The notes: generated by a model not told the origin, from the sequence alone. DNA of 64,000 nucleotides from Usnea hakonensis (GCA_013423325.1 BLJB01000003.1:186001-250000), one strand, 5' to 3'. Counted from the first letter of the stretch, positions 35,407 to 47,400 are shown. Numbers and translations: made by a program.

Positions 35407-38400
35407 TCAGTCGTTGAGAGAAGTGTCTTCACTTGGCTTTGGCAGAAGACGTCTTTTTTTTTCCTCGAAGAATTCATGGTATGGCGCTGCAAGCTGCTGC
35501 ATTAGGGCCTTCTGTTCGGCCCAAACCTTTGGGGAGGACGGTCTATCAGATAAAATGTATGCCTCGTAGGTTGGCACTAGTCGGTCTGATTGTTCTTTTG
35601 ATAAATTGTATTCTGGATACATGATGTCTGGCCCTGTCGAGATTCCATACGTAATACTTGAGATTTCAGCAACATATCGGGCCCCATTGCCAATACATTC
35701 CTCTTGAATACCAGGCAGCTGAGGCGCGTTAGACAAACAATATGATAAACATGACAACACGGAGAGCTGTACGGTGAGCCTTGCATTGTACAGCTCGCCG
35801 ATCTTTGAATGAACCTCGCCTTCAGTCCCTTCGAGATATGGGACGGAAATTCGGGGTTCTGGTTGACCTGACATGTTCCCCGCGATGACTTTCGTGGCTG
35901 AAGTTTGCTCGTGTATATTAGCACCAGCTGCAAGAAAAGTTTCTGCTGCTGATGCCCAAGCTGCTTCTAGAAATGGACCATTATCGGAGAATCTTATCGT
36001 TTTGTTTCTTTGGGAGTACATGCGCTCCAAAAACAAGGTCCACAAACTCCCTTGAACAGCAGCTTCATTTGGGTTCGCGCCTTGATTTAGTAAAAAGCCG
36101 ACGAGACGGAGCTTCTTCTCAATTACAACATTACGATCTTTTGGGTTTCTATGATGTATGAGTAAGAGAACGCATGAAAGCAAGTAATTCGCGTAAGATA
36201 CGCTAAGCGGACTAAATGAAACTTTGATGCTTTCCTCCACGTATAAGTCTAGACCCAAACAGGCCAACAGTCCAAGGAGATCTTTTGGTACCACTGACAG
36301 TTCCGTGTGAGAACTCTGTGGAGTGTCCTCCAAAATTTCTGAGCTACTTGTCAAAGTGACTGTACTTACAGGCTCCTTGCGGAATGGAGGCCAGAACCTT
36401 ATGCTGCCTTCCTCCAGGAACTGCTTATCTGCAAGCAAAACCCAATGAGCCGTCTGGTCACTTCGTTGTCGTTGCCGATGAAGTATTGTCATTGCGCGGT
36501 CCAAAGCACTGCAAAGGGCAGTGGGAGGATGGCCGAGCTCGGCTTCCGCCTCGCATAATAAGTATAATATATCCTGAGGAGATTTTGGGAACCACGGATA
36601 GTATCGCGGCCTTTCAATTTCATCTAACACCGGGAATCCTAGTAATCTTATCTTTGCGACCTGCGTCGTGAGGAAGTCGGAAATAGGAGTCTGATGTTCT
36701 GTGACAAGATTTTCTTTCAACCATGCTCTGCCTTGCCCATTTTCAAAGAAGTCGGCGGCACTTCGATGCAGAAAGTCGACGGTTGCACTCCCTCTCCGAT
36801 AGAGCTCCATCTGCTGTCCAGAGAAATGCAAATCTGTCAAGAGACTGCTGTCCAGATCAAGGTCTTTTATCTCAAGAAAGGCGGAACAGGTAGTTAATAA
36901 TCTTCTTCTCGTCCTGTCACACTGCAACAATATTTCTGTCGCGCAAATATCTGCGGATGAACTGATGATATAGTCTAATTCTTTGTGAAGTGAGAGAGCT
37001 ATGTCAAGAACCGAACATTTCCGCCATCCAGAATCATCATGGATGGAATTGATTTGGAGGACGAATTTTAGAATCTGAGCAGTCTCTACTTTGTAGAATC
37101 TGCTTATCCTGTTGAGGAGATGCACATAGACATCTTCAATTTCCGTGGGCATTGTCCGAAGTCTCTCCCACAGAGTCCCGGGGTCATCATGGTTCCGAAT
37201 GCCTTCTAGTTGGTCTTTTACCGCAAGACTAACCCATAAGAATACGCCATTCGCTCTTTCGACAATCTCCCAAGCGATTCTGTAAATTACGTCACCGTCG
37301 CTCAAGCTCAAAGATTGAATACTTGGCAGGGACTGGAGCTTGTCAAACGTGTATCTCTCAATATCCGCTCTGGTCAAGTCCTGCAACTTTAACGTACAAG
37401 CCTTGCCAAAAGCCTCCTCAAAGATAATATAAGGCCGGCTCGATAAGCAGACTTTGACATCTTGGCCGTCCGTTATAGACCGCAACAAATCGATGAGAGA
37501 ACTTTGGTCCCCTGCAAACTCGTCGAGCCCATCAACAAAAAGGCATAGCTTTGAGCGACGTAATGAAGAGTCTTGCGTTATGCGCCGGAAAGATGTGTAT
37601 AGCCGACGATCCGTCCATGTCTCTAATGGTCCTTCAGAGGCTACGAGTGGCGCGAGATCAGGACGCTCTTGCAAGATCTGATAGATTAAAGACCGCAGTA
37701 AGCCTTCAATACTCTTCTGCAGATGACTGCCTGGGTTCCAGAAGAAGAACTGGGGTGTAATCACTCCGATCCCACCCCATTTGGCCAGTGCTGCGCTCGT
37801 ACGAGCGTCTTGGCAGATATAGCTCATCAAGGTCGACTTGCCAGATCCCATTTTTCCATTGATCCAATAGGTACCTTCACCGTTCTCAAGCCACTCGACG
37901 AAGTTATCCCACGGCCGGATTGCGCTTGGCGAGGCATCGAATATCCACTGGAAGGTCTCACGGTGAGCATCGGCAATTTGCTCTTCTCTGCAATGTATGT
38001 CAGGAAAGTGGAGGCTGTCGAGCAGACGCTGACTGCTTTCTTTTTCCGAAAGCTTGTTCTGATGGATACGTAGCAAGTCGATAATACGTTCTTGAGTCGC
38101 TGCGTTCTCACTCTGGACTATGGTTTTGAGTTCGTCGAAACTTCTATGTCCTTGCAGAAGACTGTCGGCAATTGCTTGGTACCGAGTATCGAGCGTTCGA
38201 AGGCTTCGTTTCTGCTCTGACGAAGTCTCCACTAGTAGCTGCCTATGCATGGAGTGTCAGTCTTGGGCAGTTATAAGTCGGAAATACTGCTTCATAGGAA
38301 AGAGTGGCTCTCACGTACCGAACATATACAAGGATCCTGGTGTCTAGGCTCTTCTGATAGCTATCTAATCGCTTCTGGATCTCCTCAATTGCATCTTTCT

Positions 38401-38752
38401 TCCAAATTGACCGGAAACCTTGCTTAAGAGCTTCACGCTTCTTGCGGGATCCGCTTACTTTCAGTTCGTCAAGTTTGTGGATAAGAACGTGAGCAGTAGT
38501 GGAACAATTTGCCGCTAGATTGCGGAGTTCTTGTTCATTGGGAGGTAACCTGTCCAAGGGGACTCCGTCTGTGACAGGTGGATTCAGCTCGCCACATAGC
38601 TTCTCAAGGTTTTCTGCCCATCCTTCAATCACGTCGTTGTCAGATAGGCTCCCTTCTTTGTAGAGCTCTCGACATTTGGAGCTGATCTTGAGGCTGAAGT
38701 CCACGACCTGGATGACTCCACAGGCTAGGCTGAAAGCGCTGACTGGGTCCAT
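35407..38752 (-). CDS. NACHT-domain STAND protein (fungal NLR-like)
   Basis: The model has two exons, 38752-38319 and 38242-35407, with a 76-bp intron in phase (1089 aa). Residues 1-145 match the common fungal STAND N-terminal domain (MDPVSAFSLACGVIQVVDFSLK, then a long helical region). A NACHT NTPase follows, with Walker A NGKMGSGKST at about 273-282 and Walker B LCLFVDGLDEF at about 377-387, followed by CLSSRP and a winged-helix-like part (LWERLRTMPTEIEDVYVHLLNRI). The C-terminal 500 residues lack a clear WD40 or TPR array; only VGFLLNQGANPNEAA and AAETFLAAGANIHEQ look ankyrin-like. STAND proteins of this type act in non-self recognition and regulated cell death; that role is inferred from the family. 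Confidence 0.93.
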
Positions 38753-39992
38753 GAATCAAAAAGTAACACTGGGAGACTTGGAATCTATGCTGCAAATATG
38801 ATCAATCTTGGAGATACAGTAAGGGAGATTGAGTGCAAATACGATGGCCGATGGATGAATTCTTGATTGCGGGGTAGCGATTTCTTCAGCCTTAAGGTAC
38901 GTTTCTCTTTTGTAGTGAGTCTAGACTCGATTCGTGTATATCTTATTCTAGGCCTATCCTGCTGTTAGTAATATATGTAATTATTGTGTATCGTATGTAT
39001 ACTTCTAGTATTTTATGATATTGCATTTCCAGTTAATACACACCTAAAATAGAAGGTTAGGGAAAAAGAATGCTATTATGCCAGTGTAGCACATTGGCTA
39101 TTCTGAAAAGGCTCTTCTTTTTAAGGCTTGCGCACCCTTCTCGCTAATGAGGATCATGTTGGAACACTGCACGTTCCGTCTGTTCTCGCAAATGTCTTCG
39201 TCTTTCTACATGAGACTGGTACAGAGAACACTTCGTCTTCTATGAACTAGTCTGACGAAGCATAATAGCTCGAGGATCCTGTTTGCCAGCCGCAATCCAG
39301 CTTTCAAGGTGCGGTCAGAGGATGGTGAATCGATATTATGGAGAGGCGACCTGTAAGGTGCAACTTTAGGAGGTCCTTCAATAGGACGGAGCGACATTCT
39401 CAGTGACGGCTATCTTGGGAGTGGAGCAAGATCTTGAATGGAAGTAGCTGACCAAAGAGTACTTGATTTGTAGCACGATCAATGGCAGGATCGTGATGGT
39501 GGATGAACGCTTTCAGACCAACGACAATGGTACTAATAGCCTCTTCAGTAGAAGCTCTTGAGAGCTTACAAATAGATTTGTTCTTCTTCGTTAGTACCCT
39601 GTTTTCCTCCGGGGATAAACCTCCGAGATTCTTACAGAAAGATCTACTCGTACGGAGTATTCTTTTTCTTAAATATTTTAGGGCAGATTCCTTAAAACGC
39701 CCTTCGTCCCTAGGTACCTTGAAACGAACACGACGCTTCGGCCCGTGAAGGGTACGTACCTTATCTTAGGTACCTAGGTACTAAACAACATAGTGCCAAG
39801 CCTTTTATCTGACTCACGTCTGCCGGTGCCGAAAGTACGGACTACCGATGCTCTCAAATGGAAATTCATCATACAAAAAAGTCCCCCCACTGCTCCATGT
39901 CTCTCCATACCTCCCTCTCATTCCTTCCAATCAGCATCTCCCCGTCTCGAGCCGTCGATATCCTGCTGTCCCTCTAATTCTAGGTTCAAGAA
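38753..39992. other. Intergenic, AT-rich
   Basis: This 1.24-kb gap lies between the divergent NACHT gene and the transcription-factor-domain gene and holds both promoters. It is AT-rich near 38930-39080 and carries GGTACCT/TACCTAGG words at 39705-39785. I see no gene. Confidence 0.45.
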
Positions 39993-41970
39993 ATGCCGGA
40001 GCCAACAATGTCAGCAACTCGTCTCATGCAGTTACCGACCAAGCCCCCCGAGGCCATTCCTATTCCCACTCCAAAGCCAAAAGGAGGCTGGGCTTTTGTC
40101 AATCTCAGTGAGCCAAAGCAAAGCAAAGACAAAAGCCTTCGCAGGATGGTTCGCTCCAATGCAATGCGCGATTATTGTCGGAAAAATAAGAAGAAGACGA
40201 AGAGGGCTACGAAGCACAAGAGTGAGCTTGGAGATCCGACCGCTCCGCATGAGATCAATGGCTTGTCGCTGCCAGCTTCGGTACTAGATGGTGACCACGG
40301 AGCGTGTCCCATATCTTGTTTGCACGCCGAATGCGTGTATGACTGTGAATACAGCTCATCTAGGGTGCTTTTAAGCCCTATTCAGCTTCTTGGAGATGGC
40401 GGTACCGATCCGTTCGACGCTTCACCTATGGGAGGAGATCTTCGATATCAGGGATATGTTTTAAAACACTGTGAGCTATTAAGGCACCTTTCTCTCGAGC
40501 ATATGTGTATCCCCATGGACATGTACCTGCTGACTCAAACATGGTAGTTACTACAGTGATAGCTCGCAGCTTGTTTCCAATGGTACTATGCGGTGGTCAA
40601 CATCCTCTGATAGATATATGGATGCCCTACGCGGTGACAGATCCTGTCCTGTTCCTCGCAACTCTCACCATGGCTGCGTCCCACCTTGATGTCGTGCATG
40701 GAAGGCGGAAGAACCCTAGGACACTAGCGCAGAAGGGAGAGGTTATTCGCCTCGTCAATCTGAGACTCAACTCTGCTGAAACCGTGTCTGATAGTACAAT
40801 TGGCGCCGTGCTGATGCTAGCATCGTTGGAGGTACGTAAACCTATGAGCGAAACTTTCCCTTACAAGCCGTATTCTGCTTCCAATATTGGGGTCATTGCT
40901 GGAGCCTGTTGTTATATATCCTTCCTTCCGTAAACTGCTTCCCTTTCTTCTACACTGAAATCTCTCTCTGTTTCGCGTTTGAGATGTCCTGCTTTATCGC
41001 GACTCACCACTTGTCTTTAGGGTGAGTCCAGAAACCACCACGACTTCAGCGTTCATAAGGATGCTCTTGACACAATGGTAAGAATGAGAGGCGGACTTCC
41101 GAATTTGGGATGGGGTGGAGTGCTTCAGATGCTCATCTCATGGTAGGTTGCCACACTCATGGACAGACTTGAATGTTGGAGATGACCGATGAATACTGAT
41201 CCGAGCCTGTGATATCACGTAGGGCCGACTTGGTGTCGTCAATCATGATGTCAAAACAACCCCTTCTACCACGTAGACCAAACTATTTGTCTATTCAGCA
41301 CGAGGTACCCTCTAATCCGGTGTGCGCCGAACTCTGTATCTCCACAGAACCCCGTATCGATATTATCAGCATTTTCAGAGATATACATCATCTGACGGCC
41401 ACACTGAATAGCATCGGACCCTCCATCATGCTTTCAGAGTTGAAGCCTCTTGAAAGGGTGGGAGCCAGCATCATGTATCGCTTACTCTCGCTTGAGGTTC
41501 GAAAGTCAAAACAGCAAATGCAAGATCTTGACTACCTGTACGAAGCTTGTCGTCTTGCGGCTCTCATATTCATTAAGCGTGTGTTTCACGGGTTTTGGCC
41601 TCGCTGCCCCGTCATCGCGCGCCTGACGTGTCACTTGAAGGAGCTCTTGTTGGAGAAAGAGAACCGACCTCTCTCCGACATACTTCCTCATGCGCATCCG
41701 GAATACTATACATGGGTACTGGTCATGGGAGGCATTCATTCCCTGGAATATGATGATATTTCATTCTTTGCAAAACGCATTGCCGTATCAACACAGATCT
41801 GGCAGGCGATAGATATTGGTGGCTGGCCAGGAATCCTGAGTTGTGTAAAGAACATCGCTTGGATCTATACCCTAGACGGTCCAGTATGCGAAGCTTTTGG
41901 GGCACGTGTTGCAGACTGCATCAGAAGCTGTGACGCTGCCTGGGATCATACCCTGGAGGAATTAGTGTAG
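39993..41970 (+). CDS. Fungal-specific transcription-factor-domain protein lacking a zinc cluster
   Basis: The model has four exons, 39993-40470, 40548-40831, 41021-41142 and 41223-41970, with introns of 77, 189 and 80 bp in phase (543 aa). The N-terminus has FVNLSEPKQSKDKSLRRMVR followed by SNAMRDYCRKNKKKTKR, the basic signature of proteins often mislabelled 'tachykinin family' in ascomycetes. No Cys6 zinc cluster is present. The middle and C-terminal parts (TTVIARSLFPM, DPVLFLATLTMAASHLD, MVRMRGGLPNLGWGGVLQMLISWADL) match the fungal transcription-factor domain 2 family. It probably acts in the nucleus as a regulator or cofactor; targets are unknown. The first exon could begin further upstream. 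Confidence 0.88.
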
Positions 41971-42621
41971 AAATCTTGGCCTGTCGTGTGACGACGGATC
42001 CTCACATCGCACTACACCCCTTGGTAACCTTCATAACTCTGACTTCGTTCCCTCTCAGTCATACCAGCCCGCTACGAATCCGCCCCAATCCAAGCTCGCT
42101 CGAATATTCCCGCTGGAAATATGCCATACCGGCGTACCATCTGAATCCGCAGGAACGTGCTACCTCTAGCACTTGACCCTCTCCCACGTAATTAGGGATC
42201 GAGCTAAGCTAGGTTAGGAGGCTGAGGGAAGGAAAACCTTGATTCCATGACTTCTCTCTGCAGAAGATTGGATGCTCGATATGACATGGTACCTGCAACA
42301 TGCCATATTGGCATTCACGACAGGCTCCGCGGTTAAATTCTTACAGTGTGAACCGGATTGCACTCTTAAAACCATTCAGTGTGCTTTTTATAGACGTTTC
42401 TTTGAGCATAGTATCAATTTTTAGTATCAACGTTCGTTCTCGATGAGATATGTTGACTGATATGAGAAGTGGCAAATAGGAAAGATGAAAACACGAACAA
42501 ATTCGCATTTTTCACAAAAATCGCTCTACAAACGTATCACCATTCCATCGCAAACCTCTCAATCTAAAACAGCCAAACCAAACTACCACCCCCCCGCTCT
42601 CCCCTATCCCCCCATCCACCC
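41971..42621. other. Convergent intergenic region
   Basis: This 651-bp gap lies between the tail-to-tail transcription-factor-domain gene and the WD40 gene. I see no gene or strong repeat. Confidence 0.5.
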
Positions 42622-45600
42622 TCACCGCCCAACCCTCCATCTCTCCACCCCAATCCCCACCACCACAAGCACCCAACCCCCCTCCCCATCCCTATACATC
42701 CCCAACGCCCCCGCATCCGCCACCCCCGTACACACATCCTCTCCCTTCCACACTCCAACACCTTCGACCCCATCCCTCTCAAGATCTATACTAACGCGCC
42801 ATGTCTTCAAGCGCTGATCATGACCTATGCTTGCAAGCTTGTATGTCCTCACATCCCCACTTCCATCCCCACCCTCCTTTCCCCCTCTAGTATCAAACCC
42901 ATCATCCCCATCCCCCAAAACAATAACCCCCACCACAGCACCCGCATGCGCTCTCGGAAGTACCATCGTTGCCGTCCTGAAAGCATTTCCTGAAGAGGGG
43001 GAATACGTAAGACGGGTGAGGGCTATAGCGCCGTCGTCGCCGCCTGTGAGGAGGAGGGTTGAGGAGGGTGTGAGGGGGGTGTGGGAGAGGGTTTTTATGC
43101 TGGAGGCGTGGAGGGGGGGGGAGAGGGTGTGGTTGATTGGGTTCATTATTCCTCCTACTTTGCCCCGCGCTATTCCCTCTGATGAGGGGGGTTGGTGTTG
43201 TGATGGTGATGGTGATGATGATGATGAGAGGGCCAGTGACCAAAAAGCCAAATGGCCATCTGTGCTTGCGGTGCAGAGGGTTTTGAAATCAGGGTTGGTG
43301 GTGGGGAGGGGCAGGTAGGTTGCTTGGGTGAGGCAGTTTGTGGTGTAGGAGGCTTGTTTTAAGAGGTGGAATTTCGGGTTCTGAGTGTTGGCTTGGGAGG
43401 CGCGGTGGTGGAATACGCGGAGCGAGGAGTCGGAGTATATCATTGTTAGTAGGTAATCGGGTTCGTATGCACCGTCATCATCATCATCATCATCATCACC
43501 GTCACCGTCATCGAAGGCGTTATCAGAGGGTATTTCTTCGACGGCGAAATCCATGATGCGTAGATCTGCCTCCTGCGTCACGGTCGGACATCGCGCGGCG
43601 CAGATAACGCCCATCTCGACGAGCGGCGCGGGACGTAAGCGCCAGACGGAAAACTCTTCGCAGCCGCCGGCGCTGAAGAGGAGGTGCCCGTTTGGGGACC
43701 AGCGGAGTTGTTGGATGCCGGTTGTGTGGTTTGTGATGATGGTTAGGCAGGTGAGGGGTGCGTCGAGGCGGGAGATGCGGATGGTTGTGTCTTCGGCGCC
43801 GGTGGCGAGGAGTCTGAGGGGGGATTCGTTGGTCGATGGGAGGGGTGGGGATAGAGCCATGGCTTTGATTTCGCGGCCGTGGCTTCCGCGTTGGAGGACT
43901 TGGTGGGAGGCTTGTGGGTGCGAGTGTATGTGGCAGGCTGATGCTTTTGTGTAGATGAAGGTGCCGCCGTCTGTACCGTTAGGACTGTGCAAGTATGCCC
44001 AGTTTCGATGGGCGCCTCCACAGTCGACGGACATTACTTGCGTCTTTTGGGTTTCGTTCCAGACGATGAATTGCTTGCTTCGAAAGCCCCAAAGGACGAG
44101 GTTCTTGCTCGTTGGAGAGATGTATGCGCCTTCGATGTTGGGACCGAAGGGTGGCATGCCAATGTGTAAGGTCTCGAGCGTCACCAGGGGCCCTGTTTGA
44201 CCGGATTTGTGAAAGACGTGATGGAGTGCCCATTTACCGTCTCGACCGGTGGTAAGGATGGCAGTTCGGTCAGTTAGCTTCGAGATTTCGTGAGGTATGA
44301 CTTGAATTGATGTGATCGTATCTTCCCCGTGAGTATTTGGGAAGCATTCGGGGGCGACTTCGAGTGCTAAGTTTGGCATTTTGTGGGCTAGGTCGTATAT
44401 TGCTATATCTCCGGCACGGGAGCCTAAGACGATCCATGTTTCCGTATCCAGGAAGCAAGAGCTCGTCACAACAAATTTTAGAGGAAGAGTAAGATTGAAT
44501 TGGTCGATGCTTGTAAGGCCTGCTTCCCTTTCCATTGACCGCCCTTCAACAGTGATTTCTGGCGAGAATATGGACACAGTTGCTTGGTAGGAGCCAAGGC
44601 AAGTGGCAAATAACCCTACCATCTCTCTTTGGTGGCTCGCTCGTAGCCACCTACTCCATCGTCTGGAGAGAGCGTGAGCCTTGAGAAAGCCCGCTTTGCC
44701 AGCAAGTTTGCCAATAACGTGAACATCCTTGCTACGATGCTCGTAAAGGGTGACCGTGCCGTCGATCCCTGTCAGCAAGGCTATGCCGAGTGAGGGAATA
44801 GCGGTTGCTATGTTAGACGAACTGAGATGGGTTTCCTTATTAATATACTTCCAACGTATATTCTGAGAATGATCCAAGTTTCTTGTTTCTGTAATAGAAA
44901 TATGGGTACCAACCCAAATACTTCCATGCTCAGTGGTAGCAAGGAAATCATTCTCACCAATCCACGTGTAAGTCTTGAAAGCATCTAGCTTTTCTTGCCT
45001 GTCCTGAATGCTAGGATTATTCTCAATCTTTGCGACTGATGCTTGAATCACAGCATTGGCTTCTTCGGACTCTGAACTTTCGGCTTGATCGCGTGTATAC
45101 GTCGATCTTGCCGTATAGTCCTTTTTGGGCCCATCCACATCAAAGACTGCATGCCATTGTGTCATTTCAGAATTCATGACATGAAAAGAGTAATCAGCGT
45201 TGTAGTTGTCCTCAACACAAAGGTGGTAACCTTTTGCTAATCTCGCTTCCGGGCCTGAATGGGAACCAGTATGCCTCTCATGAAAGTCCAGCTTATGGAA
45301 GAAGTAGTCAACAGCGCCGCTAGTATCTGGCTTCACGAACCACACACTGATCTCATCATTACTTTGACTATAACGATACACATATTGACGTGTCGCCTTC
45401 ATCGTCAGGCCATGCTGAGTAGCAAAATCTCCGCTTTCCGAATATACATATTCATCATCGTAAATATCGTCTGAAGGGATCCTCTTGGTGAAAGTGGCAG
45501 TACCTTCCAATTTTCCAGAAGGATACGTTGGCACCAAGCTGTCCAGACTTCTTGAGAGCCTCCACGAGCCTTTGAGAGAATCAAAGATGTTTCTTGTTGA

Positions 45601-46932
45601 CGATTCTACTTTTCCCGTTTTTGTTAAACTAAGTCCATTCGATGTAGCGGGAAAGGTCTTCAGTATTTCATCCATAGTATAACGGCTCGTGCAGGCTGCT
45701 GAAGGCGCAGAGTCCTGATGAAGATGAGGTTTGGAGATGGTGATACGCCCATCAGCTCCTCCAGTAGCAATAATAAAGTCTCCATCAGCCTCTGGGAAGA
45801 TTGTGAGGGCCCATAAATTCTTTCCTGAATGAAATGCGTACGTGCATTTATGGCTCAACCCATAGACATGGTCAAGGGGCGCTGGAAGTGACCCTTCTTG
45901 ACCCAGGATAGGACCCAGACTCCATAATTGAGCAGTACTGTCTTCCCCGTAGGACGCAAAGTTCCAGCAACCATCTTTCTGGTCCAGAAAACGTAAGCCC
46001 CAGATGCGTGAGGCGTGACCCATTATCGTAGCCAGGCATCTGCTCGCCTCAGCTTCATTGATTGCTTTTGAGGAGCCGGCCTCGGACTTGTTCAACTGCC
46101 TACTGTGTAGTCGTTGATCGTCACGACGGCTGGTGTCGGAAATATTCCATACTCTAATAGTTCTATCGTCACTGCAACTGGCCAAGATGCGCTTCACCGC
46201 ACCATCTTGTGCCACCTCTGATATCCTAACTCCAAAGACTGAACCCTCATGTCCTGTGAAAACGTGGAGCAAATGAACCTCCGGAGAAGTAGCATGGTGA
46301 CACGCTGATGACCAAAACAGGACCTCTCCAAATACTGTACCCGCCGCAACAAGAAGGCGCTGCCCCGCATCCGCCCAAAGCATGTGCGCGGAGTAGAGAA
46401 TTGAGTTCGGCCCTGAAACGACACAACGAAGGTCAAACTTTTTTTCCGTTTCTGCCATTTCTGTGCTAAAAGTGAGTAGTAATACTTTGTTGTGTGCGGT
46501 CACGAAGAAAGCTTCAATCGCATCAATGGCATGTCCGCCATCAATAACATTGGCGGGTCGGAAGCAGCCATCGAGAATCCAATCGTCCCAAAGGACTTCA
46601 GACAAGCATTTCCGAATCCGAACTGAAGAGTTCCGACGCACATTTGAATACGCTTCGATCGATAGGATACAGATGGACCGCCCACCCCAGATTAGCACGA
46701 TTCCCTCATGCCCCGCACCTTGTGGCCGTGACCTGCAGGTAATGCCATGAATAGCCTGCGAGCGAAATATGCGCTTGGTATGCACTAACGTGCTTTCTTG
46801 AACATCAATGACTTTCAATGATTGGCCCTCGCCTGCCAGCAGGTAGGGTTGAGAGGCATTGATTCCCAGAAATTGCAACGCAGTGATCGGATTGAGGGCG
46901 CTCTCAATGTTGAGCGGAATCGATTCAGCCAT
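42622..46932 (-). CDS. WDR6/Trm734 (Rtt10)-like WD40 protein with an inserted DUF6314-like domain
   Basis: This is a single exon of 1436 aa. The N-terminal WD40 repeats include FTGHEGSVFGVRI..RILASCSDDRTIRVWN near residues 220-265 and IMGHASRIWGLRF..FASYGEDSTAQLW. C-terminal repeats include IKAMALSPP..LLATGAEDTTIRI and GIQQLRWSPNGHLLFSAGG. The layout matches WDR6/Trm734, the partner of Trm7 that directs 2'-O-methylation of the tRNA wobble base. Residues of about 450-610 break the WD pattern (IFDSLKGSWRLSRSLDS, GTATFTKR, EISVWFVKPDTSGAVDYFFHKLDF, WHAVFDVDGPKKDYTARSTYTR). They look like a lipocalin-type beta-barrel, and I assign them to the DUF6314 family. An acidic run (eight Asp) near residue 1150 comes from a CAT microsatellite. 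Confidence 0.88.
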   Translation of the reverse strand: MAESIPLNIESALNPITALQFLGINASQPYLLAGEGQSLKVIDVQESTLVHTKRIFRSQAIHGITCRSRPQGAGHEGIVLIWGGRSICILSIEAYSNVRRNSSVRIRKCLSEVLWDDWILDGCFRPANVIDGGHAIDAIEAFFVTAHNKVLLLTFSTEMAETEKKFDLRCVVSGPNSILYSAHMLWADAGQRLLVAAGTVFGEVLFWSSACHHATSPEVHLLHVFTGHEGSVFGVRISEVAQDGAVKRILASCSDDRTIRVWNISDTSRRDDQRLHSRQLNKSEAGSSKAINEAEASRCLATIMGHASRIWGLRFLDQKDGCWNFASYGEDSTAQLWSLGPILGQEGSLPAPLDHVYGLSHKCTYAFHSGKNLWALTIFPEADGDFIIATGGADGRITISKPHLHQDSAPSAACTSRYTMDEILKTFPATSNGLSLTKTGKVESSTRNIFDSLKGSWRLSRSLDSLVPTYPSGKLEGTATFTKRIPSDDIYDDEYVYSESGDFATQHGLTMKATRQYVYRYSQSNDEISVWFVKPDTSGAVDYFFHKLDFHERHTGSHSGPEARLAKGYHLCVEDNYNADYSFHVMNSEMTQWHAVFDVDGPKKDYTARSTYTRDQAESSESEEANAVIQASVAKIENNPSIQDRQEKLDAFKTYTWIGENDFLATTEHGSIWVGTHISITETRNLDHSQNIRWKYINKETHLSSSNIATAIPSLGIALLTGIDGTVTLYEHRSKDVHVIGKLAGKAGFLKAHALSRRWSRWLRASHQREMVGLFATCLGSYQATVSIFSPEITVEGRSMEREAGLTSIDQFNLTLPLKFVVTSSCFLDTETWIVLGSRAGDIAIYDLAHKMPNLALEVAPECFPNTHGEDTITSIQVIPHEISKLTDRTAILTTGRDGKWALHHVFHKSGQTGPLVTLETLHIGMPPFGPNIEGAYISPTSKNLVLWGFRSKQFIVWNETQKTQVMSVDCGGAHRNWAYLHSPNGTDGGTFIYTKASACHIHSHPQASHQVLQRGSHGREIKAMALSPPLPSTNESPLRLLATGAEDTTIRISRLDAPLTCLTIITNHTTGIQQLRWSPNGHLLFSAGGCEEFSVWRLRPAPLVEMGVICAARCPTVTQEADLRIMDFAVEEIPSDNAFDDGDGDDDDDDDDGAYEPDYLLTMIYSDSSLRVFHHRASQANTQNPKFHLLKQASYTTNCLTQATYLPLPTTNPDFKTLCTASTDGHLAFWSLALSSSSSPSPSQHQPPSSEGIARGKVGGIMNPINHTLSPPLHASSIKTLSHTPLTPSSTLLLTGGDDGAIALTRLTYSPSSGNAFRTATMVLPRAHAGAVVGVIVLGDGDDGFDTRGGKEGGDGSGDVRTYKLASIGHDQRLKTWRVSIDLERDGVEGVGVWKGEDVCTGVADAGALGMYRDGEGGWVLVVVGIGVERWRVGR
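43476..43496. repeat. (CAT)7 microsatellite inside the WD40 gene
   Basis: Seven CAT units on the plus strand read as GAT on the coding strand and encode most of the poly-Asp run in the WD40 protein. The repeat is in frame and may vary in length between strains. Confidence 0.85.
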
Positions 46933-47161
46933 AGTTGCCAGACTGGGTTGAAAATTTATAACTGTAGAGTAAAGTCATTATTGGTTATAACGTGATATGA
47001 GTGAGTGAGAGACCGAGAAGCGAGAAGTGTACCGTGTAAAGACTGTCCAAGGGCAACTACGGCACATAAAATATCAATTTCGGGCGATGACTCAGAGATT
47101 GGACCATACTCGTGAAGCTACAGGTTTGTTATCACCAAAATACATGAGCAAAACAAAAGTA

Positions 47162-47247
47162 TGCCCGACGCAAGGCTCGAACTTGCGACCTTCTCCGTTC
47201 ACAATTAGGTTGTAAAGGAGACATAATGACCACTATACTAGTCGGAC
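47162..47247 (-). tRNA. tRNA-Val(UAC) with a 13-nt intron
   Basis: Read on the minus strand, acceptor GTCCGAC pairs fully with GTCGGGC (one U-G pair) and is followed by discriminator A. The D arm is GTAT/ATGT, the anticodon stem TCTCC/GGAGA, and the T arm GCAAG-TTCGAGC-CTTGC. The anticodon loop reads TTTACA, then a 13-nt intron (47198-47210), then C. Splicing gives loop TTTACAC with anticodon UAC (47212-47214), the same loop as yeast tRNA-Val(UAC). The intron sits one base 3' of the anticodon, as in nuclear pre-tRNAs. The A- and B-box sequences coincide with the D and T arms. Confidence 0.9.
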
Positions 47248-47400
47248 GCGAGAGACTCTCGAGAGCTGCAACAATGTTTACTATTGTCATATATAATACT
47301 TTTTATCCCAATCACATTCATCTAAAATATTCTGGTGAGCGGATGTAAATCTTAGTTTCAGCCCTATAGTCAAGCTAGTCATAACGCACAAGAAGTAGAG

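Noticed and set aside
35070..35492. 140-codon minus-strand open frame overlapping the NACHT stop
   Set aside because: It is in a different frame from the NACHT gene and has no domain, so it is a shadow.
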